Shown here: positions 47,001 through 57,955 of the stretch, piece by piece
How positions within the stretch are numbered: position 1 is the first letter of the stretch
Layout: the number at the start of each line of letters is the position of its first letter
Assembly (NCBI RefSeq): GCF_022844465.1
Contig: NZ_JALHLP010000001.1
Location: 372,001 to 436,000, forward strand
DNA: 64,000 nucleotides
Reading direction: 5' to 3'
Origin: Bradyrhizobium sp.
GTDB lineage: Bacteria > Pseudomonadota > Alphaproteobacteria > Rhizobiales > Xanthobacteraceae
The notes under the pieces: generated by a model
The model's database searches: none
Told to the model about the DNA's origin: nothing
Seen by the model: the letters and a program-made list of their open reading frames with translations, nothing else
Translations under genes and position numbers: made by a program

Positions 47001-47020
47001 GACCGGCTGCTGAGCCGGCC
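47001..47020 (+). terminator. Hairpin, first copy of a duplicated 20-mer
   Basis: GACCGGCTGCTGAGCCGGCC forms a CCGGCT/AGCCGG stem with GCTG loop, 37 bp after the PilZ stop. No T-run follows on the + strand, but AAAAA precedes it, so it can terminate leftward transcription. The identical 20 bp recur at 47161-47180. Confidence 0.5.
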
Positions 47021-47036
47021 CAGATTGATTACAAAC

Positions 47037-47069
47037 CCCTCGATTTTTGGCAGCAGCTAAAGTCGAGGG
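47037..47069 (+). terminator. Hairpin between PilZ and clpA genes
   Basis: Stem CCCTCGA / TCGAGGG with a 19-nt loop, followed by ATTTTGATT. It lies between the two copies of the 20-mer hairpin. Confidence 0.35.
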
Positions 47070-47160
47070 ATTTTGATTCCGGTTTGTTCGCGATCTGAGT
47101 CTGTGACGTTCCGCGAATCTTGAGTGATTTCTAGGTTCGCCGAGGTTTGTCAGCAGTCTG

Positions 47161-47187
47161 GACCGGCTGCTGAGCCGGCCTTTTCTT
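47161..47187 (+). terminator. Hairpin plus T-run, second copy of the 20-mer
   Basis: The same GACCGGCTGCTGAGCCGGCC as at 47001, here followed by TTTTCTTT, a good rho-independent terminator for rightward transcription from the PilZ gene. Confidence 0.6.
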
Positions 47188-47211
47188 TGCATCATCGATT
47201 GAACCCGTCTA

Positions 47212-49632
<2,421 letters not shown>

Positions 49633-49887
49633 TCGCGTCCTCTATGGGCCCCGCTCATCATGATCGCCATTACCCGGTCAGGCAACAACAACCTTCGTCG
49701 TCCCCCGTCATATAGTTACGCTCGATCATGGCGAAAGCCCGGCTCCCGCATGCGTGATTTGCCCTGGATCGACACACGCTGCGACGGCCGAATATAGCCT
49801 GCCAACCATCGGAAAAACATCGTCCGGCATCCGGACGAAAAATCCGCGACCCGTTGCCGTATTAGCCGGGTCGCCGGTCATGCGCGG

Positions 49888-50286
49888 CTACTTCTTTTCC
49901 ATGACGCATTGCAGGGGATGCTGGTGCTTGCGCGCGAAATCCATCACCTGCGTGACCTTGGTCTCGGCAATCTCATAGGTGAAAACGCCGCACTCGCCGA
50001 TCCCGTGGTGGTGGACGTGAAGCATGATCTTGGTGGCTGCTTCCGCGTCCTTCTGAAAGAACTTCTCCAGCACGTGAACGACGAACTCCATCGGCGTGTA
50101 GTCGTCGTTCAAGATCAGCACGCGATACAGGTTCGGACGCTTGGCCTTCGGCTTGACCTTGGTAATGACCGACGTCGAAGTCCCGCCGGTTCCGGCGTTG
50201 CGGTTCCCGCCATTGCTCGTTCGGGGAGCAACCCGGGCTGACTTGGCCGACGCGGACGAGCAAGCTTTTAAAGTTAACTGCAACAT
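49888..50286 (-). CDS. clpS: ATP-dependent Clp protease adaptor ClpS
   Basis: Binds N-degron substrates and delivers them to ClpA. The core is canonical: [25 protein letters not shown], the [21 protein letters not shown] acidic pocket and the closing [18 protein letters not shown]. The reading frame gives 132 residues; most ClpS are about 105, so the true start may be further in (a non-ATG codon around position 27-30). No ribosome binding site is obvious at the ATG used here. Confidence 0.92.
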   Translation of the reverse strand: MLQLTLKACSSASAKSARVAPRTSNGGNRNAGTGGTSTSVITKVKPKAKRPNLYRVLILNDDYTPMEFVVHVLEKFFQKDAEAATKIMLHVHHHGIGECGVFTYEIAETKVTQVMDFARKHQHPLQCVMEKK

Positions 50287-50717
50287 GGCTCAGGCAATTC
50301 GCATTCCCAAGGGAAACAGGACAGAACACGCTGGCGGCGTTGGCGGCGAGCTTCGGAAAGCCGCCGCGAAGAGCCAGCCACGCGTTCCGGATCGTGGCTC
50401 CCGGTCCGACCCCTTGGCCGGATCGGAAGCTGGAATATGGGCCTGCCGCCGGACCGCCGCAAGCGCACAAAAGCTGCCCGGCGCGACCCGCGACCGGCCC
50501 GATTCCCGGCTCCAGCGCTCAGGACAAAGGTTAATCGTTTCTGATCGCTTTGACAAAGGAAGGGTGTTGGCCGTTCAGCGGCTGTTGAGGATAGCGGGCT
50601 TTGCGGAGCCTCGAATCGGCGATCCCGGGCTTTGACCCGTGTTTCGTGGAACAGATTTACCTGCTGTTTAGCCGCTTGGGCGGAAATGCCCGTAGAAATC
50701 ACATAGCGGTGACAGCA
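50287..50717. other. Gene-free region upstream of clpS and the vWA gene
   Basis: About 430 bp between two divergent starts. Several frames pass through but none resembles a protein. It must carry the leftward clpS promoter and the rightward promoter of the TadG-like gene. No strong repeat or operator was seen. Confidence 0.45.
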
Positions 50718-52091
50718 ATGCTCGTTAGGTCCATTTTCGGTTGCGTCCGCGCCGCCACAGGCCGGTTCGCCAGCGCCAAAGACGGCAATATCGCGGTCCT
50801 GTTCGCGATCGCAGCGGTGCCGGTGCTGAGTTTCGTCGGGGCGGCGATCGACTACACCCGCGCCAACAGCGCCCGCTCGTCGATGCAGGCAGCCCTCGAT
50901 TCGACGGCGCTGATGCTGTCGAAGGACCTGAGCGACGGCACGATCACGACTTCGCAGATCACGCAGCGGGCCGAGGATTATTTCAGGGCTCTGTACACCA
51001 ATACCGACGCCAAGTCGGTGGCGGTCAATGCGACCTACACGGCCGCGGCCGGCAACGGATCGACCATTCTGATCAACGGCTCCGGGCTGGTCAACACGGA
51101 CTTCATGAAGATCGCCGGCTTCCCGAACCTGAACTTCAACGCCAGTTCCACCTCGGCCTGGGGCAACGTGCGCATGCGCGTGGCGATGGCGCTCGACGTC
51201 ACGGGATCGATGGCGTCCGACGGCAAGATGCCGGCGATGCAGACCGCCGCCAAAAGCCTGATCGACCAGTTGAGCGCCATCGCCAAGAATCCCGGCGACA
51301 TCTACATTTCGATCGTTCCGTTCGCCAAGGACGTCCACCTCGGTAGCTCCTACTACAACCAGACCTGGATCGACTGGAGCCGCTGGGAAAGTGCCAATCA
51401 GACCATGGGGACGTGCAGCACCCCCAGTTACACAACCAAGAATTCGTGCCTAACCGCCGGCAGGGTCTGGACGCACGACCGCAGCAGATGGACCGGCTGC
51501 GTCACCGACCGCGATCAGAATTTCGATACCATGAACACGACGCCGACCGCGGCGAACGCGCCGACCATGGTTGTCGCCGAGGAGTATGTTTCCGGTTCCG
51601 AGAGATACTGCAGGACGGGCAACGACCCCTATCTGCATCCGATCGTGCCGCTCAGCTACGACTGGGCTACGCTCAAGACCGCGATCAACAATCTGGCGCC
51701 CACCGGCATGACCAACCAGGGCATCGGTCTCGCCTGGGGCTGGCTGACGCTGGGCGCGGGCGCGCCGTTCAACGCGCCGGCCAAGGACGCCAACTACACC
51801 TACAAGGAAGCCATCATCCTGCTGTCGGACGGCCTGAACACGCAGAACCGCTTTAGCACCAACACGGCCCAGATCGACGCTCGCCAGAAGATGCTCTGCG
51901 ACAACGCCAAGGCGGCCAACATCACGATCTATACCGTTCAGGTCAATACCGGCGGCGATCCGGAGTCAGCCGTGCTCAAGAACTGCGCCAGCGGCGTCGA
52001 CAAGTTCTTTCACATCAAGTCCGCCAACCAGACCTTGTCGGTGTTCAATTCGATCGGCGCCTCGCTCGCCAAGCTGCGCGTCGTGAAATAA
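50718..52091 (+). CDS. TadG-like protein with von Willebrand A domain
   Basis: A 457-residue protein of the TadE/TadG (Flp pilus assembly) type: a short cytoplasmic stretch, one hydrophobic segment (NIAVLFAIAAVPVLSFVGAAIDY, residues about 22-44), then a vWA domain with MIDAS DVTGS near residue 160. Cysteine-rich region (about 235-300) with GTCSTPS, NSCLT and RYCRTG may form disulfides. No other tad genes are close, so it is an orphan, probably a surface or periplasmic adhesion or pseudopilin-like factor. ATG 50718 chosen to place the hydrophobic segment near the N-terminus. A strong terminator follows. Confidence 0.85.
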   Translation: MLVRSIFGCVRAATGRFASAKDGNIAVLFAIAAVPVLSFVGAAIDYTRANSARSSMQAALDSTALMLSKDLSDGTITTSQITQRAEDYFRALYTNTDAKSVAVNATYTAAAGNGSTILINGSGLVNTDFMKIAGFPNLNFNASSTSAWGNVRMRVAMALDVTGSMASDGKMPAMQTAAKSLIDQLSAIAKNPGDIYISIVPFAKDVHLGSSYYNQTWIDWSRWESANQTMGTCSTPSYTTKNSCLTAGRVWTHDRSRWTGCVTDRDQNFDTMNTTPTAANAPTMVVAEEYVSGSERYCRTGNDPYLHPIVPLSYDWATLKTAINNLAPTGMTNQGIGLAWGWLTLGAGAPFNAPAKDANYTYKEAIILLSDGLNTQNRFSTNTAQIDARQKMLCDNAKAANITIYTVQVNTGGDPESAVLKNCASGVDKFFHIKSANQTLSVFNSIGASLAKLRVVK

Positions 52092-52113
52092 GCGGCCGCG
52101 GGCCTCCATTCAG

Positions 52114-52150
52114 AAAAAAGCCCGGCCAATCACGGCCGGGCTTTTGTTTT
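52114..52150 (+). terminator. Rho-independent terminator after TadG-like gene
   Basis: AAAAAGCCCGGCC, loop AATCA, CGGCCGGGCTTTT, then GTTTT: a strong stem flanked by A and T runs, so active in both directions. It lies 23 bp after the stop of the vWA gene and also serves the convergent phasin gene. Confidence 0.85.
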
Positions 52151-52212
52151 CGAGTTCATGGAGTTCTCGCCTCGGCGAGAAAATGGTTCCCGCCGAGGTC
52201 AAACCGTGTGGA

Positions 52213-52551
52213 TCAGCGCGCCGCCGGCGTAAACTTCGCGATCAGGCCTTCGTAGGGCTTGTAGGCCTGCTTGGCGAGATCGGTGTAAAGGCCGGCGATC
52301 TTCTGGGCCTCCGCAACGAAGGTCTCGTAGGACGAGCGCGCGAATTCGGTCTGCGCTTCGATCACCTTGTCCGGCGACTTCACGCCGGAAATCTTTTCAA
52401 CAAACGATTTGGTGTCTTCGAACGACTTCTTGGCGTAGTCGCCATAGGCGGTAGCGATCGCCTGGACGCCGCTCTGCATGCTGCTCGCCGAAGCGGCGAT
52501 CGATTCGAGTTGGTCTTTTCCGAAATTCTGGATCTCTTCAACCTTGGCCAT
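52213..52551 (-). CDS. Phasin family protein
   Basis: A 112-residue amphipathic helical protein of the phasin_2 family, coating polyhydroxybutyrate granules. Typical stretches: QNFGKDQLESIAASASSMQSG, AIATAYGDYAKKSFEDTKSFVEKI and SYETFVAEAQKIAGLYTDLA. Two identical TGTGC-N3-GCACA dyads lie 67-109 bp upstream, the spacing and placement expected of a PhaR-type PHB-sensing repressor (inference). The ATG is at 52551. Confidence 0.92.
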   Translation of the reverse strand: MAKVEEIQNFGKDQLESIAASASSMQSGVQAIATAYGDYAKKSFEDTKSFVEKISGVKSPDKVIEAQTEFARSSYETFVAEAQKIAGLYTDLAKQAYKPYEGLIAKFTPAAR

Positions 52552-52617
52552 GATCGAGTCCTTTCCCAGACTGAATATGCAATTGCCGGGAGGTTCCGGC
52601 TCACTGGATCACTCATA

Positions 52618-52630
52618 TGTGCATCGCACA
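52618..52630. promoter_or_regulatory. Dyad TGTGCATCGCACA, copy 1 (phasin upstream)
   Basis: 5-bp perfect inverted repeat TGTGC/GCACA with 3-nt spacer, 67 bp upstream of the phasin start. A second identical 13-mer is 30 bp further on, about three helix turns away. Candidate operator. Confidence 0.6.
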
Positions 52631-52647
52631 ATAATGTCAACAATTTT

Positions 52648-52660
52648 TGTGCATCGCACA
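52648..52660. promoter_or_regulatory. Dyad TGTGCATCGCACA, copy 2 (phasin upstream)
   Basis: Exact repeat of the 52618-52630 dyad, same orientation, preceded by AATTTT. Together they would allow cooperative binding on one DNA face. Confidence 0.6.
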
Positions 52661-52943
52661 ATTACAGCCTTCTTGGCGGGCGAATCAACGGCTACCCGGC
52701 AACGGTTCATTAATGTTTTGGAAACCCGCTGCGCCTAACCTCATCAGGGGCTCCTTCGCGCCCCGGCACCTGGCTCGAAAGCTGCTTGTGAACAATAGCT
52801 TAGCTTCAACTGCGACTTGATCGACCGACCACGCCAGGTTCGGGGGCAGGATCGAAGCATAAGGCGGAACCGATCGGGGCTTATCGGGCACAATTTTGCC
52901 TCACGAGCCGGTGATCAAGATGCAAATTCGGACGGGGAAGTAG

Positions 52944-54761
52944 ATGTTTCGTACAAACTTGGCTTCCTCGCGGGGGTTGCGACTTTGGGCGCTCGGGCTC
53001 GCTACCCTGACCACGGCGATCTTGATGAGCAGCGAGAGCGCCGAAGCCCGCCGCAGCAAGCATCGCCATAGCACCGCCCGCGAAAGCTACAGTCCGCAAT
53101 TCTCTTCGATCATTGTCGACGCCAATTCCGGCGCGGTACTCGCCTCGAACAATCCCGACGCTATCCGGCGTCCGGCGTCGCTGACGAAGATCATGACGCT
53201 CTATTTGCTGTTCGAGCGCCTCGAAGCCGGCAAGATGAAGCTCGATACTGAAATGGAAGTGTCGGAACGCGCCGCCGAACAGGCTCCGACCCGGCTCGGC
53301 CTGCGGCCCGGCCAGACCATCAGGGTCGATGACGCCATCAAGGGCTTGGTGACACGCTCGGCCAACGACGCCTCCGTCGTGATCGCGGAGGCCATTGCCG
53401 GCGACGAAGCCGAGTTCGCCCGGCTGATGACGCGCAAGGCGCGCGCGCTCGGGATGACCAAGACCGTCTATCGCAACGCCTCCGGCCTGCCCAACGACGA
53501 TCAATTGACCACGGCGCGCGATCAGGCGACGCTCGGCCGGGCGATCCAGGATCGTTTCCCGCGCTATTATCGCTACTTCTCCACCACCGCGTTCCATTTT
53601 CGCGGCCAGTCGATCCGAAGCCACAATCGCCTGATCGGCAAGGTCGAAGGCGTCGATGGCATCAAGACCGGCTACACCAGGGCGTCCGGCTTCAACCTCG
53701 TAAGCTCGATGCGCCGCGGCAACCGCCATATCGTGGGCGTCGTGCTCGGCGGCCGCAGCGCCGGTTCGCGTGACGCCGTCATGCGCAACCTGCTCGCCGA
53801 AAACCTCGACAAGGCGGCGACCAAACGCACCGTTGCCGCGATCGTTGAGCGCAGCCCCGCCGACGGCGTCAACGATGTGGCCGAAGCCGCCCACAGGCCA
53901 GTTGCAACGGTTCAGCTCAACGGCGCCATCGCAACCGACGAACCGACGCCTGCGGGCCAGCCCGCAACCCGCGCCATCGCGCCCAAACCGTCGCTCTTGG
54001 CGGCCGCCGCCGCAGCGCTACCGCCGTCGTCCGCCAAGCCTGAACCCGCGCCATTGACCAGCGGCGTGATTCAGACCCCGCCGATCGCCGCGATCCCAGG
54101 CTCTGCCGAACCGATGAAGCCGGTCAAGGTCAAGACGGTCCAGGTCAAGGCCGGACCGATCAGGTTGGCCTCGGCGGGTCCTGCCCAGCCGGGGGCTCCG
54201 GTCACCACCAACGCCATACCGCTGCGCGCTGACGTCGCCGAGACCTCGAGCGCGGTGGCGGCGAAGTTTGCGGAGATCAACCAGGCCGAGGCCCCCAGGG
54301 TAGCGATGCCGCCGCAACCGGCCAATCACGGCACCGGGAACGGCATACTCGGCGTGTTACCCGCCTCGAGCCTGACGGCCGCACGCGCGCAAACCGCCGC
54401 ACCGCGAGCCACGACGTCGCAGGCCATGGCCTATGCCGATCCGGCTTTACGATCGCCACCTCAGACGGTGCAGCAGAACGCCGCCAGCAAGCCTGCGGTC
54501 CCGGTCGTGGCCCGCACCGGGTGGATCATTCAGGTGGGCGCGCTGGAAAGTGAAAACGAAGCCAGGCAACGCATCGATCTCGCCCGCACCAAGGCCAGCA
54601 GCCTGCTCAGCAAGGCCGATCCGTTCACCGAGCCGGTGGTCGCCAAGGACAACCGCACCCTGTTCCGAGCCCGTTTTGCCGGTCTCGAACGCGATCAGGC
54701 CGAAGCGGTCTGCCGTACGCTCAAGCGCGCCGAAATGTCCTGCATCACCGTTCGCAATTGA
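52944..54761 (+). CDS. D-alanyl-D-alanine carboxypeptidase (PBP5/6-type) with SPOR domain
   Basis: A 605-residue exported penicillin-binding protein trimming pentapeptides. Leader about 1-34 (SAEA). Active-site motifs: S79-L-T-K82, S139-A-N141 and K241-T-G243. After the catalytic domain comes a long Pro/Ala/Lys-rich linker (about 300-525) and a C-terminal SPOR domain (about 525-605; GWIIQVGALESENEARQRIDLA) that binds denuded septal glycans. The DacA C-terminal amphipathic anchor of enterics is replaced by the SPOR domain. Divergent from the phasin gene; a terminator follows. Confidence 0.94.
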   Translation: MFRTNLASSRGLRLWALGLATLTTAILMSSESAEARRSKHRHSTARESYSPQFSSIIVDANSGAVLASNNPDAIRRPASLTKIMTLYLLFERLEAGKMKLDTEMEVSERAAEQAPTRLGLRPGQTIRVDDAIKGLVTRSANDASVVIAEAIAGDEAEFARLMTRKARALGMTKTVYRNASGLPNDDQLTTARDQATLGRAIQDRFPRYYRYFSTTAFHFRGQSIRSHNRLIGKVEGVDGIKTGYTRASGFNLVSSMRRGNRHIVGVVLGGRSAGSRDAVMRNLLAENLDKAATKRTVAAIVERSPADGVNDVAEAAHRPVATVQLNGAIATDEPTPAGQPATRAIAPKPSLLAAAAAALPPSSAKPEPAPLTSGVIQTPPIAAIPGSAEPMKPVKVKTVQVKAGPIRLASAGPAQPGAPVTTNAIPLRADVAETSSAVAAKFAEINQAEAPRVAMPPQPANHGTGNGILGVLPASSLTAARAQTAAPRATTSQAMAYADPALRSPPQTVQQNAASKPAVPVVARTGWIIQVGALESENEARQRIDLARTKASSLLSKADPFTEPVVAKDNRTLFRARFAGLERDQAEAVCRTLKRAEMSCITVRN

Positions 54762-54781
54762 ACGAACCCGTTTGGAAACGC

Positions 54782-54816
54782 AACGCCGGCACCGCAAGCG
54801 CCGGCGTTGTGATTTT
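54782..54816 (+). terminator. Terminator after the carboxypeptidase gene
   Basis: Stem AACGCCGGC / GCCGGCGTT with a 9-nt loop (ACCGCAAGC), followed by GTGATTTT, 20 bp after the stop codon. Confidence 0.65.
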
Positions 54817-55017
54817 GAAGACACAGTCTCTTGAAGACACAGTCCTGGGCGACGGTGAACAATCGACCGGGCAAAAACTTCTCGTCAAGCATTTGCGGTT
54901 AGGTTTTTGGAGAACGGAGATCGACCACGCCGGCTAACGGCGGGCGACATGGGGCCTCGGTCAGAGAACGACACGGAAGCAGTTCTGGGTTTGTAGCGTC
55001 GGTAGCGTGAGCCGGAG

Positions 55018-55746
55018 TCAACTGAGATGCGCGCGAAGCAGAGTATCCTTGGCCTCGTTTACTCGGGCGGCGAGGTACGTCGATCCCCCCTGGTCGGGAT
55101 GCAGTTTCTTCATCAGCGCGCGGTGCGCCCGGCTGATGTCGTCGCGCCCCGCTCCCGGCTGCAGGCCAAGGATCTGATAAGCTTCCTCTTCCGTCATTTT
55201 TCCGGTCGCCGTCGCGCGGCGCTGCCCCGCTGCCGCATCACCTTGCGCGTCCTGACGCCAGGCGGGAAACCGGCGGTCCAGATAGCTCTCAAGTAGCGCG
55301 ACGCTCTCGGCGTCAAAGCCCGCCATCATTGCCACCAATTGCGGCAGATCAAACTCCGCGAGCGAACGCCCGGCATTCGGCCCAACCACGATCCGGCCCG
55401 ACAGCTCACCGCTGTCGTGATCAAGGCTCATGTCGAGAAACGGCGAGCGGACGCGCGAGGCCTGTCCCGAGGAGCGTTCCGCACCACGACCAAAGATTCC
55501 GCCGATACTGCTGAAGCCTGACGATCCGAACGGCGACCATCCGAGCAGGCCGGCGCCGAAAAGGCCGAGCGGAATCGCCACCGCCAGTTCGCCCCGCAGG
55601 CCGGTGAAGGCCGCGACCGCAAGCGCGACCACGCCACCTGCGATCTTGATCCCGCGCGCGAGCAAGACCGGGTTGGCTGCACGAAACATCTGCAGCAGCA
55701 GATAGAGCAGGACAATGGCGACGACGCCGGCAATCAGGGTTGGCAT
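55018..55746 (-). CDS. Membrane-anchored J-domain protein
   Basis: A 242-residue protein with two to three N-terminal hydrophobic segments (about 3-75), a middle region with FDLPQLVAMMAGFDAESVALLESYLDRR, and a C-terminal J domain (about 185-242) with the HPD motif in MKKLHPDQGG. It resembles the DjlA/TerB-like co-chaperones: membrane anchor plus a terminal J domain that stimulates DnaK. Downstream of the vWA gene by 67 bp in the same direction. Confidence 0.9.
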   Translation of the reverse strand: MPTLIAGVVAIVLLYLLLQMFRAANPVLLARGIKIAGGVVALAVAAFTGLRGELAVAIPLGLFGAGLLGWSPFGSSGFSSIGGIFGRGAERSSGQASRVRSPFLDMSLDHDSGELSGRIVVGPNAGRSLAEFDLPQLVAMMAGFDAESVALLESYLDRRFPAWRQDAQGDAAAGQRRATATGKMTEEEAYQILGLQPGAGRDDISRAHRALMKKLHPDQGGSTYLAARVNEAKDTLLRAHLS

Positions 55747-55813
55747 GACTGCAATATAGTCACATCGGCGCCGAAAAGCACCGCAGGCCGCCTGTCCGAG
55801 GCCAGTCCCGTCG

Positions 55814-56575
55814 TCACTTCATCTGGCCAATCAGCCTGGCGGCGCCGCCCGCGGTTTTCGAGAGCGCCAGCAGCGCCTTTCGCCCGCCGGCGGCATAGGC
55901 TGCGGCGGCGCGCAGCAGTTCGCGCAACTGCGCCGCCGCACCGGGATCGAACCTGCACCACGCGCCGCCGGTAAGCCGCGCGATCTCGCGAAACGCCTGT
56001 TCGGCCGCGATGTCGTGGCCTTCCTGAAACATGAACACCGGCACCTTGAGCAGCCCGAGTTCGCCCGCCTTGGCGCAGAGGTCGTCGACCGGCTCTTCGA
56101 TGGCGTCGCCGACGAACACCACGGCGCGCACGCCTGACGCGACCGCCTCGCGGCGCACCTCCGACAGCGCCTTGCCGATCTGGGTATTGCCACCCTGGCA
56201 GTCGATCTTGCCCATCAGCCTGGCCAGCTCAGCGGAATCGGAAATCCAGCGCGTGGCCCGGCATTCGTTCAAACCGCGGTAATAGACCAGTCGGATATCG
56301 AGACTGCCCAGCGAAGCCGCCTCGCGGAACATATCAGCCTGCAACGCGCAGGCCATGTCCCAGGTCGGCTGCCGACTCATGGTGGCGTCGAGCGCAAACA
56401 CCAACCTTCCCCTTGCTCCCGCCTGGTGCGGCGACATCGCCCGCGCCCTGGCCACAAAGGCCGCGATTTCTTCGGCCGCGGAAGGCCTCGCTCCCGGCAA
56501 GGGCGTTTCGGTACCATGCGCCGAGGCGAGGTCACCTGTCGATTTCGGTTTGCTGGGTTGGCCGGCCATAAGCAT
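55814..56575 (-). CDS. vWA-domain protein
   Basis: A 253-residue cytoplasmic protein with a von Willebrand A fold: MIDAS DATMS in FALDATMSRQP near residue 65, threonine site and a DxxE-like acidic patch (VFVGDAIEEPVDDLC). No leader or span. ATG 56575 used; an in-frame TTG lies 6 bp upstream and a second ATG at 56569. Gene neighbours with J-domain proteins suggest assembly or folding roles, but no function is known. The gene is leftward like the J-domain gene and they may be cotranscribed. Confidence 0.85.
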   Translation of the reverse strand: MLMAGQPSKPKSTGDLASAHGTETPLPGARPSAAEEIAAFVARARAMSPHQAGARGRLVFALDATMSRQPTWDMACALQADMFREAASLGSLDIRLVYYRGLNECRATRWISDSAELARLMGKIDCQGGNTQIGKALSEVRREAVASGVRAVVFVGDAIEEPVDDLCAKAGELGLLKVPVFMFQEGHDIAAEQAFREIARLTGGAWCRFDPGAAAQLRELLRAAAAYAAGGRKALLALSKTAGGAARLIGQMK

Positions 56576-56687
56576 TTGCAATCTGCTATGCGCTGTATGT
56601 GGGACGACGAGCCAGGCAGGTCAATGCGCTTGGCGGGCGAACCAAGGATCCGCACCGGCGATCCCCGGGCTGCGCTACGACAAACCG

Positions 56688-57590
56688 TCAGTTAGTAACC
56701 GGTCGGTTCTTCGACGCCGGGCTGCTCGCCAGTGGGGCCGGCCCCGGCAGCGGCACGGGCCCCGGACTGGTGGTGAGGATGTCCGGCACTTTCGTCGGGA
56801 CGGGCTTCAACGCGCTCCTGTCGGCTTCGGCAAGGAACTTGTCGAGCATGCCCTGGATCGACGCCTTGGCTTCGTCGGGCCCGGTGTCGCGCATGTCGTT
56901 ATGCCGGAAGCCGGTGTTCACCACCGTAATGCCGGCCTGTTCGCACTGCTCGTCGTCGGGCACGACGCCAGGGTCGGGCTTGAACTGCGTGTCCTTGGAT
57001 CGGAACGACAGGATCTTGAACTTGCCGTCGGTCAGGAACGGTACGCGCAGATTGTCCAGCGTCACAACCTTCTTGACCTCGTCGGGATAGGTCCTGGCGA
57101 AATACATCGAGATGTCGCCGCCCATGGAGTGGCCGACCATCGTTACCTTCTCGTAGTCGGCATTGGGCTGGATCTTCTTCATTTCCCCAATGGCGAAATG
57201 AATGTTGGCGACGCCGCGCTGGATCTGCGGCAGACGGCCGACATAGAGTTCGCCCACCTTGGTCACCATCGGCGGATCGGTCGGCAGGTCATGCTGCGGG
57301 CTGATCGCCAGATAACCGCGTGCGGCAAAGGCGTTTGCGAGAAACGAATACTCGGTGTGCTTGACCGTATTGCCGTGATTGAGAACCGCGACCGGCAACT
57401 TGATCAGGCCGGCGTCGGCCTGCATCGCCTTGTCGCGGCGAACGGCGATGTTGACCGCCACCAGGCGATTGTCGCGCGAGGCATCATGGAAGGCGATGGT
57501 TTCATGACGGATCGCCCACTTGCTCGCGGTGAAATACCCGACAGCAACCAGCACGGAAAGCGAAAGCAGAACGATAATTCCACGTTTCAT
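56688..57590 (-). CDS. Membrane-anchored alpha/beta hydrolase
   Basis: A 300-residue alpha/beta-fold hydrolase with an N-terminal signal-anchor (IIVLLSLSVLVAVGYF) and nucleophile Ser155 in GHSMGGD; oxyanion HG motif is NHGNT (71-75); a His (RHND) near 240 is the likely catalytic base. It resembles dienelactone-hydrolase/PHB or polyester hydrolase types but the substrate is unknown. The C-terminus is Pro-rich. Start ATG 57590; longer frame excluded because the operator palindromes lie there. Two separate dyads lie upstream, one identical to those before the phasin gene. Confidence 0.88.
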   Translation of the reverse strand: MKRGIIVLLSLSVLVAVGYFTASKWAIRHETIAFHDASRDNRLVAVNIAVRRDKAMQADAGLIKLPVAVLNHGNTVKHTEYSFLANAFAARGYLAISPQHDLPTDPPMVTKVGELYVGRLPQIQRGVANIHFAIGEMKKIQPNADYEKVTMVGHSMGGDISMYFARTYPDEVKKVVTLDNLRVPFLTDGKFKILSFRSKDTQFKPDPGVVPDDEQCEQAGITVVNTGFRHNDMRDTGPDEAKASIQGMLDKFLAEADRSALKPVPTKVPDILTTSPGPVPLPGPAPLASSPASKNRPVTN

Positions 57591-57656
57591 GTTCTTCCCA
57601 GCGCCCCCTTTCAGGGCCATCGACTTCGGAGATTCCTCCGTCTCCGTTGAATGATA

Positions 57657-57678
57657 TATGTCACGGTATAGTGACATA
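57657..57678. promoter_or_regulatory. Perfect 8-bp inverted repeat (TetR/GntR-like operator candidate)
   Basis: TATGTCAC, spacer GGTATA, GTGACATA, centred 78 bp upstream of the alpha/beta hydrolase start codon. The only palindrome of this quality in the region; its size and spacing suit a homodimeric repressor. No regulator gene is adjacent. Confidence 0.55.
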
Positions 57679-57712
57679 AAGACCAAAAGCTGTGAATTCG
57701 CCGCCCGATTAT

Positions 57713-57725
57713 TGTGCGATGCACA
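57713..57725. promoter_or_regulatory. Dyad TGTGCGATGCACA, copy 3 (alpha/beta hydrolase upstream)
   Basis: Reverse complement of the 13-mer dyads upstream of the phasin gene, 123 bp before the hydrolase start. Finding the same 13-mer at both places suggests one regulator controls both genes. Confidence 0.55.
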
Positions 57726-57813
57726 TATCGAAGGCGCAGACGCCAACAAACCTGAATCTAGCCTGCTTCATCCTACGACGCCTCCCCTCGCGGATCGGTT
57801 CGATCATTGCATA

Positions 57814-57851
57814 AGAATCGAATGAAAACGGGAGAATCGAATGAAAACGGG
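57814..57851. repeat. 19-bp tandem duplication
   Basis: AGAATCGAATGAAAACGGG occurs twice in direct tandem. Non-coding; each unit contains a GANTC methylation site (GAATC). Confidence 0.8.
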
Positions 57852-57955
57852 GTTCCAGCTCAGCCTGGCCCGGGGCATCCCGATCGCCCGTCGGTAATCT
57901 CGTAATGCCCGGAACCAGCAAGGGCTTTCGCTTACCGGGCGGAGAAAAGCCTCTC

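Larger units (their letters stand above)
52552..52943. other. Divergent intergenic region with repressor-like dyads
   Basis: About 390 bp between the phasin gene and the D-Ala-D-Ala carboxypeptidase gene. It contains the two dyads listed separately and otherwise no coding frame of note. The stretch 52600-52680 is unusually AT-rich for this sequence and likely holds the phasin promoter. Confidence 0.5.
57591..57955. other. Intergenic region with operators and a tandem duplication
   Basis: About 365 bp between the alpha/beta hydrolase start and the mipZ stop. Holds the TetR-like palindrome (57657-57678), the shared dyad (57713-57725) and a 19-bp tandem duplication (57814-57851). No gene is apparent. 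Confidence 0.6.
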
